Position numbers and translations under genes: made by a program | Shown here: positions 15,289-22,700 of the stretch, piece by piece | How the letters are laid out: the number at the start of each line of letters is the position of its first letter | How positions within the stretch are numbered: position 1 is the first letter of the stretch | From: Bacteriovoracaceae bacterium | GTDB lineage: Bacteria; Bdellovibrionota; Bacteriovoracia; Bacteriovoracales; Bacteriovoracaceae | Reading direction: 5' to 3' | Assembly: GCA_023954635.1 (NCBI GenBank) | Contig: JAGSHI010000023.1 | Span: 1 to 37,816, forward strand | DNA: 37,816 nt | Notes under the pieces: model-generated | Database searches by the model: none | Told to the model about the DNA's origin: nothing | Seen by the model: only the letters and a program-made list of their open reading frames with translations

Positions 15289-16128
15289 TTAAGACTTGAT
15301 CAGCTCTATTCCAGACTTCGATATGATAATTTTTTTATCTTTATAAAGCATTCCAATGGCGCTTTTGAAAGTGTTCTTACTCATTGAAAGAGCAGCCTTT
15401 ATTTCAGCAGGAGAGCTTTTATCATATAGCGGAGATTTTCCACCTTCTTCTTCTAACATTGTTAATATTTTTGATTTTGCATCATCTAGGTTTTTAACTC
15501 CATGTGATTGCAAAGATACGTCTACGAGTCCATCTTCTCGAATCTTTTTAACTGTGCCTTCATAGAATTTACCAAGTCGAATCTCTTCATATATTTCATT
15601 TGAGTAGATCATTCCAATAAAGGTTCGATTAATGATTATTTTAAAACCTAGTTCGGTTTCAAAGACAGGTTCAAATTTTACTTTATCACTTTCTTTAAAG
15701 TTAAACTCAGAACTCTCAATGTATTTTCCTAATTTTGTTGTTCCATAAACTCTATTTGTACCTTCTTCTAAACAAACTCTTACAATGTAATCTTCATGCA
15801 TTTTAACTTTAATTTTTTGTTCATTACCTGGAACGAGTAAGTCCTTTTCAATACCCCAATCAAAAAAAGCACCAAAATCTTCTACTCCAATAACTTTCAT
15901 TCGTGCATATTCTCCAACACAAGCGAATGGAGTATTTGAAGTTGCTATGAGTTTTCCTTGAGTATCGAGATAAACAAAGACTTCAATTTCTTCATTTTTG
16001 GAAATTCTAATTGGGCCCATGGATGGTGGCAGGAAAACTTCTTCAGAATTTTCTTCATCAGTAAGGTAGTAACCAGATTTCGTTTCTCTACTTACTATTA
16101 ATTTATTTATTTTTCCTATTTCAATCAT
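15289..16128 (-). CDS. cvfB: CvfB/YitL-like S1 RNA-binding protein
   Basis: The product is 279 residues from the ATG at 16128. An in-frame upstream start at 16212 would overlap the previous gene and adds a non-family, Lys/Arg-rich tail, so I reject it. CvfB proteins begin MIEIGK as here. Three S1-like OB segments are visible: about 1-60 (GYYLTDEE.. EVFLPP), 65-140 (YARMKVIGVEDFGAFFDWGIEKDLLVP) and 140-215. A C-terminal winged helix follows, containing the family signature SPAEIKAALSMSKNTFKSAI and IGMLYKDKKI. CvfB binds RNA and affects virulence-gene expression and translation in Firmicutes, but its role in this organism is unknown. It follows the VF530-type gene by 19 bases on the same strand. 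Confidence 0.85.
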   Translation of the reverse strand: MIEIGKINKLIVSRETKSGYYLTDEENSEEVFLPPSMGPIRISKNEEIEVFVYLDTQGKLIATSNTPFACVGEYARMKVIGVEDFGAFFDWGIEKDLLVPGNEQKIKVKMHEDYIVRVCLEEGTNRVYGTTKLGKYIESSEFNFKESDKVKFEPVFETELGFKIIINRTFIGMIYSNEIYEEIRLGKFYEGTVKKIREDGLVDVSLQSHGVKNLDDAKSKILTMLEEEGGKSPLYDKSSPAEIKAALSMSKNTFKSAIGMLYKDKKIIISKSGIELIKS

Positions 16129-16147
16129 TAATACACCAATTCTAAAA

Positions 16148-16402
16148 TTATTTTTTTTTCTTCGTTTTATGAACCTTAATCCTATCGATGTTATCTTTGT
16201 AGATAGTCTCAACTTTCTCTCGGGCCCATGGAGTCTTTCTAAGAAATTTTAAGACAGGGTTCAACCTAGGGTACTCAACTCCAAAACTTCGAATTTCGGT
16301 CATTTCATGTAATTTTTTGTATCCAAAGAAATCTATTACATCTGCGAGCATCATCTTTAAGGTGATACCGTGAAGTGGATCATTAGAGTTATTGTCTTTC
16401 AT
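16148..16402 (-). CDS. VF530-type (DUF2132) small protein
   Basis: The product has 84 residues. The core matches the VF530 family: DPLHGITLKMMLADVIDFFG, then EIRSFGVEYPRLNPVLKFLR and KTPWAREKVETIY. The canonical members share DPLHGxTLexIL and LKFLRKTPWAR. The Vibrio founding member has a helical fold proposed to bind DNA, though that function is weakly established. A basic tail (HKTKKKK) ends the protein. No strong Shine-Dalgarno is visible, so translation may be inefficient or coupled. A perfect 12-bp inverted repeat lies just before the gene, and the cvfB-like gene follows 19 bases later. Confidence 0.88.
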   Translation of the reverse strand: MKDNNSNDPLHGITLKMMLADVIDFFGYKKLHEMTEIRSFGVEYPRLNPVLKFLRKTPWAREKVETIYKDNIDRIKVHKTKKKK

Positions 16403-16417
16403 TAGTACTATTTAGCA

Positions 16418-16446
16418 CAGTTAACTATAATTGCTATAGTTAACTG
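16418..16446. repeat. Perfect 12-bp inverted repeat
   Basis: CAGTTAACTATA (16418-16429) and TATAGTTAACTG (16435-16446) flank the loop ATTGC. It lies between the stop of the 16453-17136 gene and the start of the VF530-type gene, both minus strand. No T-run follows on the minus strand, so it is not a classic terminator. It is a candidate operator for a dimeric repressor or an mRNA processing/stability hairpin. Confidence 0.7.
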
Positions 16447-16452
16447 ATCTGA

Positions 16453-17136
16453 TTAAGCAGCAATTCCTAAATTATTTTCAATCTTAAAACTAGTAATTTT
16501 ATTCATATAGAACTCAGAGACTCGCTCTTGACCTAGGTGTTTGTAAACAGAGGCCAAAATCTTCCAAATCGGAACAGGGCCTTCACTTACTTTAGAGGCC
16601 TTCGCCAAGTGTTTTAAGGCCCCGGGTAAATTATCTAAGCAGACTTCAACTAAGGCCTGATAAACAATAATGACTTCCATCGAAGAAGACTTAAATGTTG
16701 TTTGAAGACATTCATCTAGATAATGGCGAGAGAGAAAAAGCATATTTCTTTGTTCTTCTCTAGGGGAGTGGACGGCCTTCTCAAAAAGGATCACTCCCAG
16801 TGCAAGATGAGCCAGGGATTGAGTCTTCTTGCACTGAGAGTGATTTATCGACCAATCAAAGTAATCCATGATGCGGTCGAAATATTTGTCCAATAGCCAT
16901 GGGTGGTCTTCACCCATACCTAAATGGATACCAAGGGCAAGGGCTTCCCTCGGAGAGAGATATTCAATGGGACCAGTCTTCCACCTTTCACAATCGTGAA
17001 ATGTAATATCTTTTATAACTGAAAAAATTTTAGGATCAGATTGAAGGGTATAAAAACGCTCTTCAATGTATTTTTTCATATGCCTCGTAAAGAAGTGTCG
17101 GTATCTGTTAAACCGTATTTCTAAAGATCGATCCAT
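16453..17136 (-). CDS. Helical-repeat (TPR/SEL1-like) protein, function unknown
   Basis: The product has 227 residues, is soluble and has no signal peptide. Alternating helices rich in Ala/Leu with aromatic positions (SLAHLALGVILFEKAVHS, VIIVYQALVEVCLDNLPGAL, IWKILASVYKHLGQERVSEF) resemble TPR-like solenoid pairs. The typical W-LG-Y-A-F-P pattern is loose, so the fold is a suggestion. Start ATG 17136 follows AGGAG with 6-base spacing. It is the first gene of a minus-strand run (helical protein, VF530-type, CvfB-like). A scaffolding or regulatory role is plausible but not shown. Confidence 0.6.
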   Translation of the reverse strand: MDRSLEIRFNRYRHFFTRHMKKYIEERFYTLQSDPKIFSVIKDITFHDCERWKTGPIEYLSPREALALGIHLGMGEDHPWLLDKYFDRIMDYFDWSINHSQCKKTQSLAHLALGVILFEKAVHSPREEQRNMLFLSRHYLDECLQTTFKSSSMEVIIVYQALVEVCLDNLPGALKHLAKASKVSEGPVPIWKILASVYKHLGQERVSEFYMNKITSFKIENNLGIAA

Positions 17137-17308
17137 TCTAAACTCCTATCGAACAATGCATGCATAATATAGATCTTAAAATGGTGGTCAAATTAACTTG
17201 ATTTTGTTTAATGGGTAAAGACTAAGTGTATGTAATTACAATGACTAGCCATGGATTTTTGTCAGTATTTAGGGGTCGGCAGAAATTGTCACTCACTCGA
17301 AGTCCACT

Positions 17309-17335
17309 TAGTCCGTTTCTCCCTAGAACCGATAA
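17309..17335 (+). promoter_or_regulatory. Weak FliA-like promoter before the coiled-coil gene
   Basis: ACCGATAA (17328-17335) matches seven of eight bases of the sigma-28 -10 element. The -35 position 15 bases upstream reads TAGT instead of TAAA. It may link the coiled-coil gene to flagellar regulation, but the -35 is poor. Confidence 0.3.
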
Positions 17336-17393
17336 GTAATTGAAATAGTAAAAATGTATTGAGTAAAAAGTCTAATTATAGACTTAGGTGGAA

Positions 17394-18089
17394 ATGAAAA
17401 AGAACTCTATAAAAGCAACCATTAGAAAAAAGAGAGCAGTTATCACTGATCAAGTAAGTGATAAAAGTTCAATTAATGTTGTGTTTAAAACTCCAGAAGA
17501 GTTGCAAGAGAAAATCTGTTCATTACAAGAAGAAGCTTTAATGAATGAAAAAGATATTTCTTTGATCTCTGAAGATTGTTTATTAAAAAGTGATCAAATC
17601 GAGAACTTAGAAAAAATAGTTAACGATCAAACAATTGAGAAAAAGAAACTAGCTGTAGAAAATGTAACACTAAGAGATATTGTAGATAAAAGTATTGTTG
17701 CGAATAAATCTTTAAGAAGAGAATTAGAATCTGAAAGAAAGCTAAAGAACAAAAGCTCCGGTTTTTTTAATCAAAAACTTAAAACGAGAAATATAGAGTT
17801 AAAAGAAAATCTCTATAAAGCTCAGAAACATATTGAAGAGCTTGAAGAGGACTATGATAAAATCATTGAAGAAAAAGAAAACATTTTCAATGATTTCTTA
17901 ACTTCAAATAGAGCTCTCTCTGATGAAATTCTCAAAGTCGAAAACTTAAATTTAACAATCGATCAATTACAAGAAACATGTCTCATTCTTTCTTCTCAAT
18001 TAGAAGAAAAGAAGCTATCTCTAGCCAAATCTAAAAAAGTCAAAAGAAGAAATATTCATTTTACGAGAAGATCACAACTAACAAATTAA
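17394..18089 (+). CDS. Long coiled-coil protein, function unknown
   Basis: The product has about 231 residues starting at the ATG at 17394 (AGG 5 bases upstream). The in-frame GTG at 17388 is an alternative. The N-terminus is short and strongly basic (MKKNSIKATIRKKRAV). Residues about 40-215 form heptad-rich helix (EELQEKICSLQEEALMNEKD, then NLEKIVNDQTIEKKKLAVEN, LEEDYDKIIEEKENIF). The end is basic again (KSKKVKRRNIHFTRRSQLTN). There is no signal peptide. Basic ends around a long acidic/basic coil suggest a rod binding nucleic acid or membrane at its tips (inference). It is convergent with the flagellin gene: the two stop codons share TTAA at 18086-18089, leaving no room for a terminator. Confidence 0.65.
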   Translation: MKKNSIKATIRKKRAVITDQVSDKSSINVVFKTPEELQEKICSLQEEALMNEKDISLISEDCLLKSDQIENLEKIVNDQTIEKKKLAVENVTLRDIVDKSIVANKSLRRELESERKLKNKSSGFFNQKLKTRNIELKENLYKAQKHIEELEEDYDKIIEEKENIFNDFLTSNRALSDEILKVENLNLTIDQLQETCLILSSQLEEKKLSLAKSKKVKRRNIHFTRRSQLTN

Positions 18090-18910
18090 CCCAGCATTTT
18101 GGCCGCTAGAGCAGGATTTGCGTTCGCTTGTGAGAGGGAGGCTATATTGGCGTTAAGGATGATTTCATTCTTAACTTTCTTAGATGTCGACATGGCAAAG
18201 TCCGTGTCTCGAATTCTGGAGTTAGAGGCAGAGAGGTTAACTTCTGCCATATCAATATTTCCAATTGTAGAATTTAATCTTCTCTCAACTGCTCCAAGCT
18301 CTGATCTTCTCTCTGAAATTCGAGATATTGCCCTGTCAACTTTAGTAATGAGTTGTTGGCTGCTGGACTTTGATGAAAGGGTAGTACCAGAAAGACCCAA
18401 AGCACTCATACTGGTATTTAACTTGCTTGAATTATAATTGATTCGATCTGCGGCCCTATTTTCAGTGTCTACCTGAAAATTTAATTCTACTGAATCACCA
18501 CTGAGAAGTTTTTTACCGTTGAAGTCGATACTACCTGCAATTCTATTTACTTCTCTGGAGAGTTCATTGTACTCAAGGTCCATGAGACGCCTCTCATGGT
18601 TACTAATACTATCGTTAGCACTTTGTACTGAGAGCTCTTTGACTCGGACGAGGATATTGTTAACTTCGGTTAATCCACCGTTTGCAATTTGAAGAAATGA
18701 AATGGAATCGTTGGCGTTACGTCTGGCTTGGCCTTTACTTCTTATCTTTGCTCGCAAACCTTCAGAGATGGCCAACCCCGCAGCATCGTCAGCTGCTTTG
18801 GTTATCCTCGAACCGGAAGATAGCTCACTATAGGCCTCTTCAATTTTGCTTCCCGTCTGGCGCATCGTTCTTCTTGCGCTAATCGATGAAACATTGGTTG
18901 CTATTCTCAT
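18086..18910 (-). CDS. fliC: Flagellin (short, D0/D1 type)
   Basis: The product is a 274-residue flagellin, the flagellar filament subunit exported through the type III flagellar system. The conserved N-terminus (MRIATNVSSISARRTMRQTG, then SSGSRITKAADDAAGLAISE) and C-terminus (RIRDTDFAMSTSKKVKNEII, then LSQANANPALAAKMLG) are both intact. Between them is only a short linker (about residues 140-190), so the exposed D2/D3 domains are absent. This is common in Bdellovibrio-type bacteria, whose filament may be sheathed. A FliA promoter lies 88-114 bases upstream. The leader has no clear Shine-Dalgarno near the ATG and can form a bulged hairpin (AACCCTAG with CTAGGTT). The stop codon overlaps that of the convergent coiled-coil gene. 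Confidence 0.96.
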   Translation of the reverse strand: MRIATNVSSISARRTMRQTGSKIEEAYSELSSGSRITKAADDAAGLAISEGLRAKIRSKGQARRNANDSISFLQIANGGLTEVNNILVRVKELSVQSANDSISNHERRLMDLEYNELSREVNRIAGSIDFNGKKLLSGDSVELNFQVDTENRAADRINYNSSKLNTSMSALGLSGTTLSSKSSSQQLITKVDRAISRISERRSELGAVERRLNSTIGNIDMAEVNLSASNSRIRDTDFAMSTSKKVKNEIILNANIASLSQANANPALAAKMLG

Positions 18911-18997
18911 TCTGACGTACTGTCCGCGAACAACCTAGGACATCCTGAACTAGGGTTTTAAAGCGTAGAGATCGATAGTCCTTCCTCTACATTAGAT

Positions 18998-19024
18998 TTT
19001 TCGGTATTTGGTAGGAAAATTTTA
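18998..19024 (-). promoter_or_regulatory. FliA (sigma-28) promoter of the flagellin gene
   Basis: On the minus strand TAAAATTT (-35, from 19024) is followed, 15 bases after TAAA, by ACCGAAAA (-10, 19005-18998). The consensus is TAAAGTTT-N11-GCCGATAA, so 7/8 and 6/8 positions match at exact spacing. Transcription would start near 18990, giving a leader of about 80 bases. Confidence 0.65.
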
Positions 19025-19077
19025 CCCTTTTTTCAAGTACTTGGCTAAAACGGTAGAGAATATGTTAGTGATAACTT

Positions 19078-20181
19078 ATGAAAAATACGTACTTAAAAAT
19101 CCTGACTGTTTTAGTTGTTCAAATCTTTTTTTCGAAAGCTTTTGGAATGGTTGATCAAAAGGCCACTTTAGAAACCAAAACTCTTTATCAAAAATTGAGT
19201 CAAGTTTCAGGGAAAGGTCTCCTTTTTGGTCATCAAAATGCAGAAAAAGAAGGACATGGGTGGCTTCGTGATGGAACACCTGATGTGTATCGCGTGTCTT
19301 CAAAATATCCGGCCATCGTAGGTTTTGATTTTAAAGATGTACTCCAATACTACAATGTCTATTTCGATTTCTACTTAAAGAAAGTTAAAAAGGTTCATGA
19401 AATGGGAGGAGTCTCTACTTTTTCATGGCATACATATAACCCCGTTACGACAAGAAATTTCTACGACAAGACACCGGCCATTGCAGAAATTCTTCCAGGA
19501 GGAAGTAGGCATGAGTATTTTAAAAAGAGGTTAGATGTCGTTGCAAAGTTTGCCAAAAAAGCAGTTGATAACGATGGTAAACTGATTCCTATTATTTTTA
19601 GACCTTGGCATGAACATAATCACAAATGGTTTTGGTGGGGTAACTCCAGACTTTCAGGAAGAAAGGCAGAGATAGAGTTTATTAACCTTTGGAAGTTTAC
19701 AGTTACCTATTTACGTGACGAAAAGGGAGTTCATAACTTTATCTATGCATACTCACCAGGTAGACCAAGTGACAACGTTTCGAAACACAAAGGATATTTT
19801 TATAAATACCCTGGAGATTCTTGGGTCGATATTTTTGGTCTCGATGACTATAAAGCTTCCACCAAGGAGATGATTTCTTGGCTTAGATTTATGGTAAAAG
19901 AATCTCTCAAGAGGGGAAAGGTCGCGGCTTTAACTGAAACTGGAATCGAGGGTGTCAAAAATCACAAGTATTGGACTAAGGATTTTTTGAATCCCATAAA
20001 AAGAGATTCTTTGGCAAAAAAGATTGCTTACGTTATGGTTTGGAGAAACTCAAAAGATGATCCTAATCACCACTTTGCTCCCTACCCAGGGCATCCAAGT
20101 GTTCCGGATTTTCTTAGAATGGAAGAAGATCCTTATTCATTTTTCGCAAGAGATTGGCAGGACTTCATAACCGGAGATTAA
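19078..20181 (+). CDS. GH26 family beta-mannanase-like glycoside hydrolase
   Basis: The product has 367 residues with a signal peptide (MKNTYLKILTVLVVQIFFSKAFG). The TIM-barrel hallmarks of GH26 are clear: GHQNA near residue 51, FSWH at 115-118, the acid/base Glu179 in IIFRPWHEHNHKWFWWG, Tyr in FIYAYSPGRP, the VDIFGLDDY strand, and the nucleophile Glu287 in AALTETGIEG. GH26 enzymes retain configuration and mostly cut beta-1,4-mannan, with some acting on beta-1,3-xylan or mixed glucans. The enzyme is probably periplasmic or secreted. No carbohydrate-binding module is present. A creatininase-family gene begins one base after its stop, so the two are made together. The start ATG has only a weak ribosome binding site. 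Confidence 0.9.
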   Translation: MKNTYLKILTVLVVQIFFSKAFGMVDQKATLETKTLYQKLSQVSGKGLLFGHQNAEKEGHGWLRDGTPDVYRVSSKYPAIVGFDFKDVLQYYNVYFDFYLKKVKKVHEMGGVSTFSWHTYNPVTTRNFYDKTPAIAEILPGGSRHEYFKKRLDVVAKFAKKAVDNDGKLIPIIFRPWHEHNHKWFWWGNSRLSGRKAEIEFINLWKFTVTYLRDEKGVHNFIYAYSPGRPSDNVSKHKGYFYKYPGDSWVDIFGLDDYKASTKEMISWLRFMVKESLKRGKVAALTETGIEGVKNHKYWTKDFLNPIKRDSLAKKIAYVMVWRNSKDDPNHHFAPYPGHPSVPDFLRMEEDPYSFFARDWQDFITGD

Positions 20182-20182
20182 A

Positions 20183-21133
20183 ATGGATTTAAGTTTTGAA
20201 CTTTTCGGAATGCCTCATAAGAAAATGACTGAGACATTAAAAACGGGTGCACCCGTTTTTGTATTGGTGAATCCTGTTGAGTACCATGGTCCCCACCTCA
20301 GTTTATATACAGACGAAGTTCTTTCTATGACTCTTGCAAGAAAACTTCATGAAAGATTAAGTAAAACGAAGGGGGATTTTCCTTTTCTATTAGGACAAAA
20401 TCTTAGCTTGGGGGCAGGTCCAACTCCTGGACCGGGCTCAGTTCACACTCCTTATTTAGTTTTAAAGAAAAAAATTAGAAAGCTTTGTAAGTCTTTAGTT
20501 GCCGTAGGTGCACAAAAAGTAATTTTCATGACTTTTCACGGTGCCCCTCTTCATAATATGGCCATTCAAAGTGGAGTCGATTATTTGGAGAGTAAAGGCG
20601 TTAAATCTCTCAATCCATTTAATATAATTTTGCAAAAATTAATTGATTATAACCCTGGTGATTATCCACGCACTTCCGAGTTTATAAATAATGATGAGAC
20701 CAAAGAGTTTGTGAAGTCTAAATTGAATCACGACTTCCATGCAGGTATTTTTGAGACATCTCTGTGTTTATATCTATGTCCTCACACAGTAGATGACTGT
20801 TACTTGAAGCTTAAGGATTGTCCCGAATTGGTACCAGATAAATTTTTACTTGGGCTTTCAAAGGCCTCAAAACTTTCTGGCAATAAGCGATTAGCTAGAG
20901 AATTTGAATTTGCGGCCATTGGTATGGGCTGGGTCACTATGAAGCCACGATTAGGTTATTCTGGAAGGCCTAAGGATGCGTCTGCAAAATTAGGCGAATA
21001 TTATGCTGAGGAAAATATTCTTCCTACCTACGAAAAAGCGTGTTTAGAGGGACTTTGGGGGAGTGAAAAGTCTCCAGAGCCGGTCATGAAGTGGGTTAAG
21101 CAACTTACTCTCGCTGGAACCATCATGCCATGA
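20183..21133 (+). CDS. Creatininase-family amidohydrolase
   Basis: The product has 316 residues, is cytosolic by sequence (no signal), and belongs to the creatininase/MftE/FAPy-deformylase superfamily (PF02633 type). Metal-site motifs are visible: NPVEYHGPHLSLYTD (normally GS-E-HGPHLP--TD), MTFHGAPLHN (normally NGHGGN) and HDFHAGIFETS (normally HAGE-ETS). The second motif departs from consensus, and the usual GS before E-x-HG is NP, so substrate preference may differ from creatininase. Members hydrolyse cyclic amides, process peptides in mycofactocin synthesis, or open keto-inositols. The first gene of the pair is a GH26 mannanase, so a sugar-derived substrate is possible (inference). Translation starts one base after the GH26 stop, with GGAG inside the end of that gene. 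Confidence 0.85.
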   Translation: MDLSFELFGMPHKKMTETLKTGAPVFVLVNPVEYHGPHLSLYTDEVLSMTLARKLHERLSKTKGDFPFLLGQNLSLGAGPTPGPGSVHTPYLVLKKKIRKLCKSLVAVGAQKVIFMTFHGAPLHNMAIQSGVDYLESKGVKSLNPFNIILQKLIDYNPGDYPRTSEFINNDETKEFVKSKLNHDFHAGIFETSLCLYLCPHTVDDCYLKLKDCPELVPDKFLLGLSKASKLSGNKRLAREFEFAAIGMGWVTMKPRLGYSGRPKDASAKLGEYYAEENILPTYEKACLEGLWGSEKSPEPVMKWVKQLTLAGTIMP

Positions 21134-21215
21134 ATCTTTCTATGCGATGAGTTAATTGTAAATAGAATTTGAATGATTTAAACGCTTTATTATAAAATTA
21201 TCATCAATATGATGA

Positions 21216-21244
21216 TTGACAGATTCTTAGCTTTTTCTTATTCT
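21216..21244 (+). promoter_or_regulatory. Sigma-70 promoter of tRNA-Val
   Basis: A perfect -35 TTGACA (21216-21221), 17-base spacer, and -10 TATTCT (21239-21244). Transcription would start near 21251, about 15 bases before the mature tRNA. A small inverted repeat ATCATC/GATGAT (21200-21205 and 21211-21216) abuts the -35. Confidence 0.75.
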
Positions 21245-21265
21245 GGCCAACACTTGAAATCGTGC

Positions 21266-21342
21266 GGGCGTATAGCTCAGTTGGTTAGAGCACCTGCCTT
21301 ACAAGCAGGGGGTCAGAAGTTCGAATCTTCTTACGCCCACCA
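21266..21342 (+). tRNA. tRNA-Val (anticodon UAC), CCA encoded
   Basis: A complete cloverleaf is visible: acceptor GGGCGTA (21266-21272) pairs with TACGCCC (21332-21338), the D arm is GCTC/GAGC, the anticodon stem CCTGC/GCAGG encloses the loop CTTACAA, and the T arm AGAAG/CTTCT encloses TTCGAAT. The anticodon TAC at 21300-21302 reads valine codons GUA/GUG. The 3' ACCA is encoded. The tRNA stands alone here and has its own promoter. Confidence 0.97.
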
Positions 21343-21353
21343 TAATAATACGT

Positions 21354-22700
21354 ATGATTTCTTCTAGCACATTACAATCTCGTCCATTTAAGTACTTGTT
21401 TCATCTTTTAAATTTGATGTGCATCACTCTATTTGTTTATTCGGTCACTCATTTCATTATGAACCTCGATAACACTTTAGAAGAACATGGGATATGGGAT
21501 AGCGAAAAAATGCATTTGGCGATCCCTGTCGCTGGCTCTAGCGAGTTTTTTGAGAGTCTTGAGACATTGAAGGGTGGAAAGTTAAGAATGGGAGAGTGGG
21601 GTGGATATCAGCATCTGACCTGGAGGGCCTCTCAATATGATTTACCTTTAGGTTTCAATTTAACTCTTTTGCCTAAAGGAACATTTTCATTTTTTTTAGC
21701 AAGTTCAAATGAGGGATACTTTGGACTGAGAATATCTAGAAACAAGGCCATCCCTTCAGGCTTTTTTGAAGTGAATAATCAAGGACAATTTATCTCTTTC
21801 GAGAAACTAAATACAAAATGGGAATTCAGAGAAAACTCTGTTCGATTTCATTTCGATGGCAGCCATATTGTTGTAGGTAAAAGTATTGCCTCTGTTCCTG
21901 AAAGATTTAAAATAAACGGATTTAACTACCTTGGTTTTCGTTCTGGCGGTGAACAGGCCATAGTCTCGCATATGGCCATGGGAATTGAACCAATTTTTAA
22001 CATTAGATTCGACTTCTTAGAAGACCTTCTTGGATATCTCGTAGGCTTTTCTTTTTTCTTTGCGAGCCTGTATTTTGCAGTTCAATTAAATTTTCATTTT
22101 CGTCACGATAAAGTTTTTCTTGTCTTACTAGCAGTTTCCTTACTTAGCTTTGGCTTTAACCAGTACAAATCGAAAGCAAAAAATGATGTCTTTTCTGTTC
22201 ATATCAAAAAGAAATTATATGCGATGAAGATTCCTTCAAGGGAAGGGAAGAAAGTTAAAATAATGGGTAAGTATCAAGCATCAGGAAATGGAGCTTTATA
22301 CTTTCATCACTCAATCCCCATAAGGCTAAGCTTAAAAGAAAGTCTTAAGTCTTACGCATTTACTTTTAATAAAGATATTGAGCTAGATAAAGACTCTTTC
22401 TTAAATATAGTTTTTATAGACTCTAGCGAAACAATACCTTTAGTTAATAAAAAACTAAAAGGATTTGAAGGACTCGTTCTCATTGTGATTGAGGCCCGTC
22501 CCGCCGGGGACAAGATTCCTCTTCGAACAGAATTTGAATTACCTAACAATGTCAAAATTGCTAATCTCCACCAATTTCTTTGGAGTCAAAAAGAGACAGG
22601 ATTTCTTTTTTGGGGAGATGAAGAGTTAACGAGCTGGGGACAAAATTTAGCATCTCAGTTTTTAGAGAAAGAGATTTTAAAATTTAATGAAAATAAATAA
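21354..22700 (+). CDS. Membrane protein of unknown function with two periplasmic domains
   Basis: The product has 448 residues. A membrane anchor (about residues 14-36) is followed by a predicted periplasmic beta-rich domain (37-220) with W, G and F repeats (RMGEWGGYQHLTWRASQYDL), a hairpin of two membrane helices (about 222-243 and 250-267), and a second predicted periplasmic domain (268-448) ending GDEELTSWGQNLASQFLEKE. Topology is inferred from hydrophobicity only. No catalytic motif or known family was recognised. It begins 12 bases after tRNA-Val, with no obvious promoter between, so co-transcription with the tRNA is possible. It overlaps the next gene by 14 bases, so the two probably act together in the envelope. 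Confidence 0.65.
   Translation: MISSSTLQSRPFKYLFHLLNLMCITLFVYSVTHFIMNLDNTLEEHGIWDSEKMHLAIPVAGSSEFFESLETLKGGKLRMGEWGGYQHLTWRASQYDLPLGFNLTLLPKGTFSFFLASSNEGYFGLRISRNKAIPSGFFEVNNQGQFISFEKLNTKWEFRENSVRFHFDGSHIVVGKSIASVPERFKINGFNYLGFRSGGEQAIVSHMAMGIEPIFNIRFDFLEDLLGYLVGFSFFFASLYFAVQLNFHFRHDKVFLVLLAVSLLSFGFNQYKSKAKNDVFSVHIKKKLYAMKIPSREGKKVKIMGKYQASGNGALYFHHSIPIRLSLKESLKSYAFTFNKDIELDKDSFLNIVFIDSSETIPLVNKKLKGFEGLVLIVIEARPAGDKIPLRTEFELPNNVKIANLHQFLWSQKETGFLFWGDEELTSWGQNLASQFLEKEILKFNENK

Noticed and set aside
16129-16212. Upstream start for the CvfB-like protein
   Set aside because: It would overlap the VF530-type gene and add a Lys/Arg-rich tail not seen in the family; the MIEIGK start at 16128 fits.
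21266-21342. tRNA-Val as an attachment site of an integrated element
   Set aside because: No integrase, no direct repeat of the tRNA 3' end and no shift in gene character was seen downstream in the window.
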